Assembly: GCA_000827265.1 (NCBI GenBank)
Contig: KN834758.1
Location: forward strand, 434,001 to 498,000
DNA from: Collybiopsis luxurians FD-317 M1
Taxonomy: Eukaryota; Basidiomycota; Agaricomycetes; Agaricales; Omphalotaceae
Reading direction: 5' to 3'
DNA length: 64,000 nucleotides
Shown here: positions 31,907 through 43,100 of the stretch, in pieces
Numbering within the stretch: the stretch's first letter is position 1
Layout: each line of letters starts with the position of its first letter
Made by a program: the position numbers and the translations under genes
The notes under the pieces: generated by a model
The model's database searches: none
Told to the model about the DNA's origin: nothing
Seen by the model: the letters and a program-made list of their open reading frames with translations, nothing else

Positions 31907-34900
31907 ATGCTCAAGTTTTGGCCAACGTCACCTGCTGCCATGGACCAGCTTACTCCCAGAGCCGACGATAGAGGCCGTGAACGCAATCCTTTTGATTCAT
32001 CTCCACGTCCATCATCCATTAATCATCCCCTATTAACCCCTACAAGGATGAGCTTACACTCACCTTTTATCCCGGCTTCGGCGTATAATCAGGATTCTCC
32101 GCTCACGCCGCACGGACCACCATCTCCCAATCAAATTAGCGCCCATGCAGCTTTTGCTGCTTCACTTCCAACTACCAGCTTATCACTTCATGCTCCAGAT
32201 TTCAATATGCAACTACCACCTCCTAAATCCAAACACCATCAGCCTCCAAACAAGCCCTCAGAAGCACCGCCATCGCCCACCAAGGCTTCTCAACTGAACA
32301 CCGCTACCAAAGATTCTTCGTCTACCCCAGTTTCCAGAGGCCAGATACACGTCAAACTCATCCAAGCTCGAGGTCTCAATGTTCGCTCATTATCTGCCCG
32401 TCCCTATGTCGTCGTTCAATTCGAACAAAACGAATTTGTCTCCCGAGACCCCACGGATGAAACCGACAAGGAAGTCAAGGGTATCGCGACAAACATGGTG
32501 TCCAAGCAGCCTTCGTCTAATGCTATGAATGCTCTCGCTGCGGTAGATGCTGCGGTAAAACGGAGAAGTGGAGGCAGTGCTCCAGGGAGCAAAGACAATT
32601 CCCCCGTGTCGAGTGTTGGTTCAAAAGGATCTTCGGGGTTGGGTGGAGGTCTCTTTGGACGGCTTTCAGCCCATAACCCTGTCTGGAAACACGAGGTTTC
32701 ATTGTGAGTCGCTGAATATTCACTCGTTTCCTCGTTGGTTCAACCATGTTTCACAGCGATGTTACAAATTCAGATTCACTCGTCACTTTCAATGTCTATG
32801 ATCGTGCTGTAGAGGACACTGGCTTTCTTGGCACATTGCAGATCAAACCGATTCTAATACACGACCATAGTGTCGACCAATGGTACAAGTAAGCACCCGC
32901 CCCTTCAGCATGTCCTCGCACCATATTTTCTGGCCACGATGCAACACAGCCGATGTGTATAACACGTCGGATCTTCGTTTTTTTTCCACTTTCTAATAAC
33001 CGATCGTTTTCCCTCCTGCCCTTTTTTCTTTCCCAGTGTCAAATTTCGCGATGGTTTGATGACTGATGGATTGCAAACTATCATTTCAGACTCAAGCCAT
33101 TTGAAAACGATGCCAATGAACCTGTCACTGGAGAAATGCGTGTGCAGATTACGTTTGAGCAGTACAAGGTCCGTTTCTATGTCCGCCTTTTCTTGTTTTT
33201 TTTTTTTTTCTCTTCCTTCCGTTCCGCGGCGGTGACTCTGCTGTTGCGGTGCCCTGAGCTTCTGGGCCATTCTCTCCGGTTACCTCACCTTTCCGTATCA
33301 CTTGGCCTCCTGTATATCCATCTCCGTCAGCCTGGCCTTTCCCGTCCAATCCCGACAGTGTCGCATCGTACGGATCGGCAGAGGAGCAACTTGGTCCCAA
33401 AATTCGTATCTCCTGTGCGGGATCCTTCCTTGCACCGCATCGGTGATTATTCTTTGGGGATTGTCCGAAGCTTGGGGTTTTGCATGCAACCTAGGTCTTT
33501 GATTGCACCAAGTGCGAAAGTCTATTGCCCCACACTCCCATCGGTCCTTCCCGATGCACGATGGCATTCTATACATTTCCCCGCATTTTTGAAGCCCAGG
33601 CGTGCTCGTTTCCATTCCTTGGAATTCGGTCTATTCAATCCCGGTCACATTTGCTGTATATGTGTCAAGACCGATGGCCTCATTCGGATATCACCCTCAG
33701 AGTGTTTATTACAGCCGCGATGTGGTCATCCTGATGGCGGGATGCATTTACAGCGCTACTTTGTTGGCTTGATATGGTTGGGGCTTTATGTGGGCCATGG
33801 CAGAGTAGTCAATATTGGTAATAAATGACCCGAGTGGTGACGGAGATAATTTTGATGGACGTGCACCACCTACACGTCGCTCGCTTCGTCACCTCACTCG
33901 AGTCCCTGCTCGCTCCTCAATTTCAGCATCGACGTCACCGCGGCGGTTTTCTATCAACGTCCTCATCCATCTTGCTCTTTTTTATCAATCTGCTCTCGCT
34001 TCCCTTTTATCTTTATTCTGAATTTTTTCCGAAAATTGAACATTTACTAACGATTTCCCCTATTTTCTCGTCCGCGCCCACCATTTCTGGTCTCTTCTCA
34101 TGATAACTGTTCAAACGGAACCGACAATTTTCGCGTCTCGTGTGTATGATCCGCTGCGCAAAACTTCTTTTCCATATACTCTCTTCCTTCGGCAATCTTC
34201 CGAACTCGAATCACACGAAACATTCGAACTTGGTTCCTCACCTGTCAATTCTCATCCACCCCTCAATCACGTACCTTTCTCCTTTCAGACCAAACGTGCC
34301 CTGACTCCTCGCGACTTTGAGTTCCTGAAGCTCATAGGGCGAGGCACGTTCGGCAAAGTGCTCCAAGTGCGGAAACGCGACACAAAACGAATATACGCTA
34401 TGAAAGTTCTGTCAAAGAAGGAAATCGTTGCCAAAAAGGAGGTTGCACATACTATCGGTGAAAGACAGATTCTTCAAAGGTCGTTAGAATCTCCGTTCCT
34501 TGTTGGCCTCAAGTTCAGCTTCCAAACGGAACACGACTTGTATCTGGTGACCGACTTCAAGAGCGGTGGAGAACTGTTTTGGCATCTGCAGAGGGAAACG
34601 AGGTTTACAGAAGAGAGGGCGAGGTTCTATGTTGCAGAACTGATACTTGCCTTAGAGCATCTACACAAATATGACATTGTGTACCGGGATCTGAAACCGG
34701 AGAACATTCTTCTCGATGCAACGGGGCACGTCGCGCTATGTGACTTTGGTCTATCCAAAGCCAATCTACGTGCAGATGAACTGACAACAACGTTTTGTGG
34801 GACAACAGAGTATCTAGCACCTGAGATACTCTTGGACGAGCACGGATATTCGAAGATTGTGGACTTTTGGAGCTTGGGTGTTTTATTATTCGAGATGTGT

Positions 34901-35915
34901 TGTGGTTGGAGCCCATTCTATGCAGAAGATACGCAGCAGATGTACAAGAACATTTGTTTTGGGAAGATTAGGTTCCCGAAGGGCGTGATCAATGAAGATG
35001 GGAAACAGTTTGTCAAAGGAGTACGTCCATTTCAGTTGATTATCAGACATTCGCCAATTCATGGACATGTAGCTGCTAAACAGAAATCCTAAACACCGTC
35101 TAGGTGCTGTCCGGGACGCCCAAGAGCTCAAAGAACACCCGTTCTTCAAATCAATAGACTTTGGGCTACTCGCGCAAAAGAAGGTTACTCCTCCCTTCAA
35201 GCCTGTGGTCGAGTCCGATGAATCTACCTCGAACTTTGACCCAGAGTTCACGGAGAAGAGTATCGCAGAGGTTGGACTGAACGAGGATGACTACGCGGAC
35301 TTTGCCGAGGATGATCCTTCGGAAAACTGGGTATCGCAAAGCTTGAGCGGCAGTGGTTTCCTTCCTAATGGAGGACACATGCCTAACGGGCCTCTTGGTA
35401 GCGAAAAGACTGGCAGGACGCCACCAATGACACCCATATCGCCCATGACGTCCGTGATATTGCCCAACGGAACGTCGCACAAGACGACAAAGCACAAGTC
35501 GTCTTCCAGGAGTAACGGTGGATTATCTCGGAACGGCAGTGGTGCTTCCATAAAGTCAAATCATTCCTCAAAGTCAGTACACGGTCGGGCTGCGAATGGG
35601 ATTGATATCAACACCAACGGGCGTCCATCGAAACAACATCGACAGCCGCCTGGCACCCCTCTTACGAACAGCGTACAAGAGAACTTCCGTGGATTCACAT
35701 ATAGCGGCGGGGAGTCGGTTTCGTCGCATGCGGACGCATTCACGTCGCGGAATGGCATGAAGGTTGAGGATGATGATAATGATGAGGATTATGTGGATGT
35801 AGACGACGACATAGGAACAGAGGATGAGTTTGAAGATTTCGGGAAGAGCGCGGGGAGATATGCAAATATGCGGAAGAAGGGAATGGGATTTACGGATATG
35901 GATGATATGAACTAA
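31907..35915 (+). CDS. SCH9: Sch9-type AGC protein kinase (C2 + kinase)
   Basis: 860 aa, exons 31907-32703, 32757-32888, 33090-33168, 34289-35020, 35073-35915. A disordered Pro/Ser-rich N-terminus leads to a C2 domain (about residues 147-335: QIHVKLIQARGLNVRSLSAR to MRVQITFEQYK). The kinase domain starts at about residue 340 (DFEFLKLIGRGTFGKVLQVR) with AMKVLSKK (catalytic Lys), YRDLKPEN, CDFGLSK and the activation-loop Thr in TTTFCGTTEYLAPE. An acidic extension follows, with a hydrophobic motif FRGFTY at about residue 784, the kind of site TORC1 phosphorylates in yeast Sch9. The kinase controls ribosome biogenesis, growth and stress response. The 1120-bp intron between the C2 and kinase exons is described separately. 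Confidence 0.92.
33169..34288 (+). other. 1.1-kb intron separating C2 and kinase domains of Sch9
   Basis: Ends are GTCCGT and CTTTCAG. At 1120 nt it is about 20 times the typical intron here. Reading on from exon 3 the frame stays open for 220 codons (to 33828). At the other end, an ATG at 34100 opens a frame running without interruption into the kinase exon, giving a 63-residue leader before TKRALTPRDF. The interior has T- and CT-rich runs (33197-33212, about 33970-34080) like fungal core promoters. An internal promoter is possible; none of this is shown by the sequence alone. Confidence 0.6.
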
Positions 35916-36391
35916 GGATCGTCAGGGACGTAGATGAGCACGCGAAAAGAAAGGCGAATATCGTAGGTCAGTGGGCCGTTTGTTGTTTAATAACTGGTAA
36001 TCCGGGATCCCTAATTCTGTGGGCTCTACCATGGACCCGACAAGTTTTTATGCTTTCCGATTTGTGTTACCCTCAATTTCACTCATCCAGTGTCCGACTA
36101 TTCTGTACTGATAGATGAGATACTACGTGCTTTCTCCCTGATCCCGGACTAGCTATATCATCTGTTCTCTTCAATGTATCACTACAATTCGTCAATTTTT
36201 CTCAGTTTCTCCTTAATGTAGTTTCTCGTCCGGAATATTCTGGACTGTAATTCATATGATACCACGGGCCGCGATGGACTGATTCCGCGCTGCGATATTT
36301 ATCTTGACTAGTAAGTATGTACACATTCAAACTTTTATTGTCACCATTTGGAATGCCCTGAAGTTATAAAAAATACTCGATTACATCCAAT
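35916..36391. other. Intergenic, Sch9 3' region to tRNA
   Basis: 476 bp. It should contain the Sch9 3' UTR. AT-rich runs occur near 36340-36380, just beyond the 3' end of the minus-strand tRNA, including TTTT-type tracts on the minus strand suited to Pol III termination. No gene is seen. Confidence 0.55.
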
Positions 36392-36474
36392 TCCGACACG
36401 GGGAATCGAACCCCGGGCTATCGCGCTTTCCCTGTAATGAGAGGCGATAATGTTAGCCACTACACCATATCGGA
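36392..36474 (-). tRNA. tRNA-Glu (anticodon CUC) with a short intron
   Basis: 83 nt. On the minus strand the acceptor stem TCCGATA pairs with TGTCGGA (one G-U pair). A typical D arm (TGGTGTAGTGG) and T arm (CGGGG, loop TTCGATT, CCCCG) are present. The anticodon stem ATCGC/GCGAT closes a loop CTCTCA followed by about 12 extra bases, a canonical intron position one base 3' of the anticodon. The anticodon reads CTC, decoding GAG. The internal B box GGTTCGATTCC is intact. Confidence 0.93.
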
Positions 36475-36579
36475 TATACCTGATTTATTGGTATCAGCTA
36501 TGGAGTCTCTATGCAAGATCAAGCCAATTCCCTACGCCTTTTGAGTTGCTTCCTCAATTCCTTTCCGCTAAGTACCATC

Positions 36580-38539
36580 ATGTCCGATCGCAGCCTCAAT
36601 GCACCCACATCTTCCAAAAAGGACGTCAAGACACCCAGACGCCGATTTGTAGGCTCAAAAACTTCGCCCGGAAGTAGAATTAATTCTTCCTCTGTTTTTC
36701 GAAACCAAATTCCCTTGGATATATCAGAAGACAGCGAGTTGAATGCGGTGATAGACCAAGTTTTACCCAAAAACTATAGTTTCGAAATACACAAGACAAT
36801 CTGGCATGTACGCAAGAATGAAAGCAAAATGGTAGCACTGCAGATGCCCGAGGGTCTTCAGATGTTTGCATGTGCGATAGCAGATATCATAGAACGGTGC
36901 GTGTTATCCAGTTCCAAAGTAGTGTTAGTATGACTTCTTCTAGGTTTACCCCAGCGCTGACAACGATTCTCGGAGACGTAACATATGGCGCATGTTGCGT
37001 AGACGATTATACTGCCGTGGCCTTGGGTTGCGACATGCTGGTTCACTACGGCCATTCCTGTCTAGTTCCATCGAATTTCACGACGCCTGGGCTCAAGACT
37101 TTGTATGTTTTTGTAGAGATCGGCATTGATTCTGTCCATGTACATGAGACAATCCGCGCCAACTTGAGTTGCGAGAGGGAGGTTTTCGATAGTTCGCTGG
37201 AAGGGTTAGGGATGGGGGAAACGGGACAGAAGGAAATCAAAGCAGGGGAGAAGATACCGGTGGCAGGGCCTGGCCTCAGGATTGAGTTGGATCCGGCAAA
37301 GAGGTCTGGGATTGAGTCCACTGTGGGATCGACAAGAGAAGATGGGCTTTCTAACCCGACTCGACTAGCACTGGTCTCAACGATTCAGTTTGTTGCTGCT
37401 TTACAGAGGCTCAAAGAAGATCTGAGTATTCCTTATACTTCCCCATCTCCGTCAGCGATTCCCCTATGGACTGGACCCTACTCTCCAACAATTCCCCGAT
37501 CCAAACCGTTATCTCCTGGAGAAATCCTAGGATGCACAGCGCCAAAATTGGGAGAGGAAGTAGATGCCATTGTGTAAGCCATCCTTTCTTAGTTCTTGTC
37601 CCTTGAGATTCCTTATATGCGCCTCCGACTGATAATCGGATTCAATTGTCAGATACCTAGGCGACGGCCGATTTCACCTCGAAGCGATAATGATAGCCAA
37701 CCCTACCGTTCCTGCATTCCGATATGATCCCTATTCCAAGAAACTAACTAGGGAAAGATATGACCACAGGGAAATGCGGGAGGTGAGGAGGGATGCAGTT
37801 GTCGAAGGTAGGAAGAGCTTAGGTTGGGTTGAACAAGCTGCACAAGCCCAAGGGAAGGAAGAAGTAGACTTGGAGGTAGTCGAAACAAAATCCACGACAA
37901 TGAAGCTTCCTCACGAGGTGGACGATTCGGCGCCGCTATGGGGTGTTATACTAGGTACGCTGGGCAGACAGGGAAGTTTTAGGCAGCTGCAGGTAAGTTT
38001 TTTTTTTTTTTTTCCTTTTGTATTTGTTTTTCGCTTCTCTTGGAGGATTCAATATCTGATTGCTATGAGTGTCAAATGCGAGTCATTGAAATCATCATCG
38101 ATTCATTGCATATTTCCTCCTTGAATTCTATACTAATGGATTATAGGCAATAACGAATCAGCTATGTCAATCACACACTCCCATCCCGTACATGCCTATC
38201 CTGCTATCGGAGCTTTCACCTGCAAAGTTGGCCTTGTTCAACGCGCGTCCTTCTTCCGATTCATCTTCTCCGAAAACACAGATCCCTCGTATCTCAACAT
38301 TTATCCAAACTTCCTGTCCACGTTTATCCATCGACTGGGGATATGCATTCGAGAGACCTTTGTTAAGTCCCTATGAGTGCGCAGTTGTGCTGGGTATAGG
38401 AAAGGAAATTGGGTGGATGGAGTCTAAATCGGAGGAGCAGCAGAAAGCCAAATCTGACTCTGAGATACACTATCCAATGGACTTTTACGCTGCTGGAAGT
38501 CCATGGGCATTGTCAAGAGTTAGTGGTGTGTTGACGTAG
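36580..38539 (+). CDS. DPH1: Dph1, diphthamide synthesis radical enzyme subunit
   Basis: 559 aa, exons 36580-36896, 36944-37573, 37653-37992, 38147-38539. The three cysteines that hold the 4Fe-4S cluster are in view: [20 protein letters not shown] (first), the middle domain with [10 protein letters not shown] and [11 protein letters not shown] (with CTAPKL as second-Cys candidate), and [20 protein letters not shown] (third). With Dph2 the enzyme transfers the 3-amino-3-carboxypropyl group of S-adenosylmethionine to a histidine of elongation factor 2, the first step of diphthamide. An in-frame ATG at 36511 would add 23 residues ([18 protein letters not shown]). Intron 3 has a long T tract after the donor and a TACTAAT branch site. 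Confidence 0.93.
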
Positions 38540-38730
38540 CGTATTAACTTTACTTGAATATAAGATACGGATTGATAGGCTCTGCTGATTTACACGCCTA
38601 TCTTGAATGTAGTTTGGTCAGACTCCTCAATAAGAGAAATTCAACTCTCAAAGAAACGTACCGTCTCACAATCTTTTGGCACCGTGTCACGCCATCACAA
38701 ACTGTCACACTCATTTTCCAAACCATCACC

Positions 38731-39782
38731 ATGTCCGACAGAGGTCGTTCAACCTCTCCACGTCCCCTTCGCAGTGCTACGCACAACGGTTCTGTCGATG
38801 TTGACATGGACCGGAATGTCGCTGATGGCGCAGAATTCTCCACCAAAGATATGCCAGACGCCAAAGTGATTATAGTCAATAATTTGACGCGAAATGTTGT
38901 CGAGGCACATTTGAGGACCGTGTTTGGCTTTTACGGACAGATTATGAAACTGGATTTACCGCTTTTTGGTAAATGTGAGTCCTATTCTGCTGAATTTTTC
39001 TTCTGACTAATTCTGACAAATTACTCCTTCTGCCAGCTGGCCAAAATCGAGGGAAAGCTGCCCTCGAATTCTCACTTCCTTCTGAAGCACATACCGCTAT
39101 GTCACACATGAATGGTGGCCAGCTTGACGGAGCAGTCCTCAAAGTAGAACTATCCGAGCTCCCGATCCGATCACGGTCTCCCCGCTCGCGTTCTTCTGTA
39201 TCCCGCTCACCTAAGCCTTCCCGCAGAAATGGCTACGGGCGGGATAGAGGAAGGGCCAGGTCAGATTCCCGATCCCTGTCCAGATCCCGTTCACCTCCTG
39301 GGAACCGATACCGCCGCAAGGATGATGGGCCAGGATTCCGGGGAGGTAGAGCTGGCTACAATAGCCGTCGCGGGGGACGCGGAGGACGTAGAGGAGGACG
39401 TCCTGGTGCTGGCCCGTCTCGATCTCGATCTCGTTCACCGGTCAGAAGGGGCGGCTTGGGACCTCGTAGGAGATCACCTAGTTATTCGAAAGGTGGGTAT
39501 GGCCGTCGAGGCCGTTCGCGATCTCGTTCCCGCTCGAGATCCAGGACGAGAAGCAGGACGAGATCTAGGAGCTATTCAGTTCGATCAAGCCGCTCCCGTT
39601 CGTATTCTCGTTCAAGATCCAGGACGAGAAGCAGGAGCAGGTCATACTCGTATTCATCGTATTCGAGGTACAGTCGGAGCAGAAGCCGAAGTAGGGGAAG
39701 GTCGCCCAGTCGCGGAAGACGGAGTATGAGTCGAGACGATATCAGGGATAGTAGGTCGAGATCGCCGGCGAGGGATCTATGA
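38731..39782 (+). CDS. SR-type RNA-binding protein, RNPS1-like
   Basis: 329 aa, exons 38731-38974 and 39037-39782. One RRM (about residues 45-130: AKVIIVNNLTRNVVEAHLRT, FGFYGQIMKLDLP, then GKAALEFSLPSEAHTAMSHM), preceded by a short Ser/Arg region and followed by a 190-residue RS domain with an RGG-rich patch. The RS part repeats RSRSRSR/RTRSR many times. Human RNPS1 joins exon-junction and ASAP complexes in splicing. The downstream RS tail rather than an upstream one makes other SR proteins possible. The RS domain is encoded by near-repeats of AGATCC/CGATCT units, prone to length change. Confidence 0.78.
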
Positions 39783-40114
39783 AGTGGGTGACTGCAAAGC
39801 CCGGAGGCAGATGGACGAGGCTTGCTATGCTTGAAGTTAAGATGCTGTCTGTTTGACGTCTTTTCTTGTTCAAAGACCCCGCAAAATTGAAGCACGACGT
39901 AAAATGTATTGCTTTTTCCAGTTATTTATGACCGTTATACCCAACTGTAAGCATGCGGTGCTCCGTTGTTATTCGTTCAACCATGAGGCCTTGAGGGCAA
40001 GTCTGTAATACTAATACGATTGGGGAATTGCCCAATCTGAGTCCGTAATTTACATAGGTCGCACGTGGTAGCGCGGGTGACGCAACCAATTATATATTCT
40101 GTTCTCGTTCCACC
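39783..40114. other. Intergenic, SR protein to NPC1
   Basis: 332 bp. It includes a TATATATTC element about 25 bp upstream of the NPC1 start codon. I looked for an exon able to encode the missing NPC1 signal peptide (short ATG-initiated hydrophobic frames near 39903) and found none that splices in frame. Confidence 0.5.
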
Positions 40115-43100
40115 ATGTCCGAGTCGGACCCTCCGCAACGATGTGGTATGCGAGATACTTGCGGAAGCAAGAGCATCTTTGGCAAACAGCTTCCATGTCC
40201 CTATGATGGCCCGCCGACCGAAGTTTGTGTACTCTTCATCTGGTGATAATAATTCTCGTCTCACTTCTTTCTTTCAGCCCGACAGCGCGACAAGAAGACT
40301 CTTACGGGACGTTTGCGGACCAGCTTTCGAATCTGGTCCGGTATGTTGCACTCATGACCAAGTTTCAACGTTAGAGGACAACTTCCGAATAGTTGACAGG
40401 ATTGTCTCTGCTTGTCCAGCTTGCAAGAACAACTTTCATGATTTTTTCTGCAAATTTACCTGTTCACCCAACCAAGGCTCCTTTCTGAATGTCACCTCCA
40501 CTCAAACTACAACTAGCAATCAAATTGCTGTCCAATCCGTAGACTTTTTCGTCGCGCCACAGTTTGCGCAAGGTTTCTTCGACAGTTGTAAGGATGTAAA
40601 GTTTGATGCCAGTAATGGATATGCCATGGACTTTATTGGTGGAGGAGCCCAAAACTATCACGACTTTTTGGGTTTTCTCGGAGAAGAAAAGGATTTGGGA
40701 AGTCCATTTCAAATTGACTTTCCGTCCATATCTTCTCCCCCATACGTTCCGCTCAATCCTCCTTCGAGAAATTGCAGTGACAACGATTTAGGATCGCGGT
40801 GTACTTGCATCGACTGTCCGTCTATCTGTCCTGTTCTCCCAGATCTTCCAGACTCCCACTCAGTGTGTCGCGTCGGTCTACTATCTTGCTTGTCTTTCAC
40901 CCTTATCCTCACTTATTCCATTGCCGTCGTCGGTTTCCTCCTCGGCTTCTTCATTCAAAGCACCATTCGCAAGCGTCGAGAGCGTCGCTACGAGCGAGTG
41001 GCTTTGTCCGGAGAAACACCGACCACGCCACACGTACTTGTCGGTGCTTCTTCACTCGATGACCATAACACGGGTCTTGCTCGGGGTCTTATTGACCCAG
41101 TAGAGACTGTACAGCCGAAACAATACAAACTCAACGCTGTTTTACGAAGATTCTTCTACAAGCTTGGTCTTACAACCGCTACCTACCCTTTCCTCACCTG
41201 CGCCATCGTTTTCACGGTCATCGGTTTAATCAACATTGGCTGGACGAAGTTTGATATAGAAACGGATCCTGTACGGTTATGGGTTGCACCCAATTCAGAG
41301 ACGCGCATCCAGAAGGACTTTTTTGACAAGCATTTTGGGCCTTTCTATCGTCCGCAACAAATATTTATCACTTCTATTGATCAGGAGAATGACCCAGTAA
41401 TATCCTTCGAACATCTCGAGTACGTCTTCAACCTCGAACGTCACATTAGGGAGGAATTAGTTTCTAGACCCAATAATCTTACTCTGCAAGACGTTTGCTT
41501 CGCTCCCGCGGGTCCAGGTTCACCCTGCGTAGTTCAAAGTGTTACAGGATGGTTTGGTGGCAGTTTGGATGACGACGACCGGGACACGTATAAAGACAGA
41601 ATAGAGCACTGTGCACGAAGTCCAGTTGACTGTCTGCCAGACTTTGGCCAGCCTCTTGCACCTCATTTCGTCCTTGGAGGCGTCCGCGACGCCAATCTTG
41701 CCTCATATCTTGACGCTCCTGCTTTGGTTATCACTGCTGTGCTATCGTCCTCCTTCAGTCCACCCATTCCGGAACAGCAACAAGCTTTTGAGCGATCCGC
41801 TCAGGAGTGGGAGCGAACTCTACGTGCGTTCCTTGAGGATGTGAAGGAGCGGGCACCAACTGAGGCTGGATTGCATGTGGATTTCAGTACTGGCGTCAGT
41901 TTGGAGGAGGAGATCGGAAAAGAAGGAAACACCGATGTGAAGATCGTAGTCGGAAGCTATCTGGCAATGTTCATCTATGTAGCCCTGACGTTAGGCGGAG
42001 GTGGAAATGGGGGAGGCAGCAATCTTCGCACTGTTCAGAATGGTAACAAAGGATGGAAGCTACGTTGGCGAACTGCAATGTCGTGGATAAGAAATTACAC
42101 CACCACATCACATACATTGTTGGCACTGTTCTCGCTCGGCCTGGTGCTTCTTTCCATCAGCACCTCAGTTGCGCTGTTCTCTTTGATGGGTGTGAAGGTG
42201 ACGCTAGTCATTGCAGAGGTCATTCCGTTTTTGGTCCTTGCTGTGGGAGTGGATAATGTTTTCCTGCTAATGGGAGAGCTTGAACGTGTCGACGCCGCTT
42301 ATGGACTGCACGCGGGCAACACTAGTAATCCGAATCCGGCTACAGGATGGGATGCAAGTGGCCGGGGTGACGACAGAATCACAGCGGAAGATAATCTCCC
42401 TGCCGATGCCAGGGACGGCGAAAATCGGATGATGTCTCCTACCCGAACCTCCTCTCGTCACTTTCCCAATCCTGTTCGGCATAGTCACCAAACTTCGTCG
42501 TTATCATCATACTCGTCGGCTCCGTCATCAGCCTACCCAAACCCATCATATCTCCCTCCAGCCACTCGGATTGCACTCACGCTCTCCATCATTGGGCCGT
42601 CGATTCTGCTTTCCACCTTTACAGAAGCCGTAGCGTTTCTTTTGGGTGCCCTAGTACCAATGCCCGCCGTACGAAACTTTGCGCTTTATGCAGCTGGCGG
42701 TGTGTTGATCAACGGTCTTCTGCAAGTGTGTCTATTGGCAGGCGTCGGGATTGGCCTAGATGCGAGACGTGTTGAAGCAGGAAGGATGGATTGCATACCT
42801 TGTATCCGACTCCCCGGACACATTGCACTCCCTGAAGATGAAGATGACGGCGGTGCAATCGATGAACCACCATTCTCACCCGAGAGACCCAATTATAATA
42901 CCAACGGTGCAGGGGGCTACGGTGCTCTCGGCACCTATGGTGATAGTTTGACCAGAAGTGCTAGCGGCTCTGGATCAGGATGGCTGGGAAGAGCCTTCAG
43001 AAGACATTACGCTCCGTTTTTGCTCAAGCCCGCAGTCAAGGTGGTGGTCATGATTGTGTTTGGAGGCCTTTTCGTGGCAGGTATCATTGGAATGCAGGGA

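Noticed and set aside
32889..33089. TGATGA/CTGA elements in a 201-nt Sch9 intron suggesting a C/D snoRNA
   Set aside because: The boxes are adjacent rather than spaced, the purine before TGATGA is missing, and there is no terminal stem.
33136..33828. 230-codon frame starting in Sch9 exon 3
   Set aside because: It runs through the donor into the long intron, and the protein part after the C2 domain has no recognisable similarity. I kept it only as an intron-retention possibility.
39229..39729. 166-codon frame within the RS domain of the SR protein
   Set aside because: A shifted reading of the RS-coding repeats; composition is driven by the real frame.
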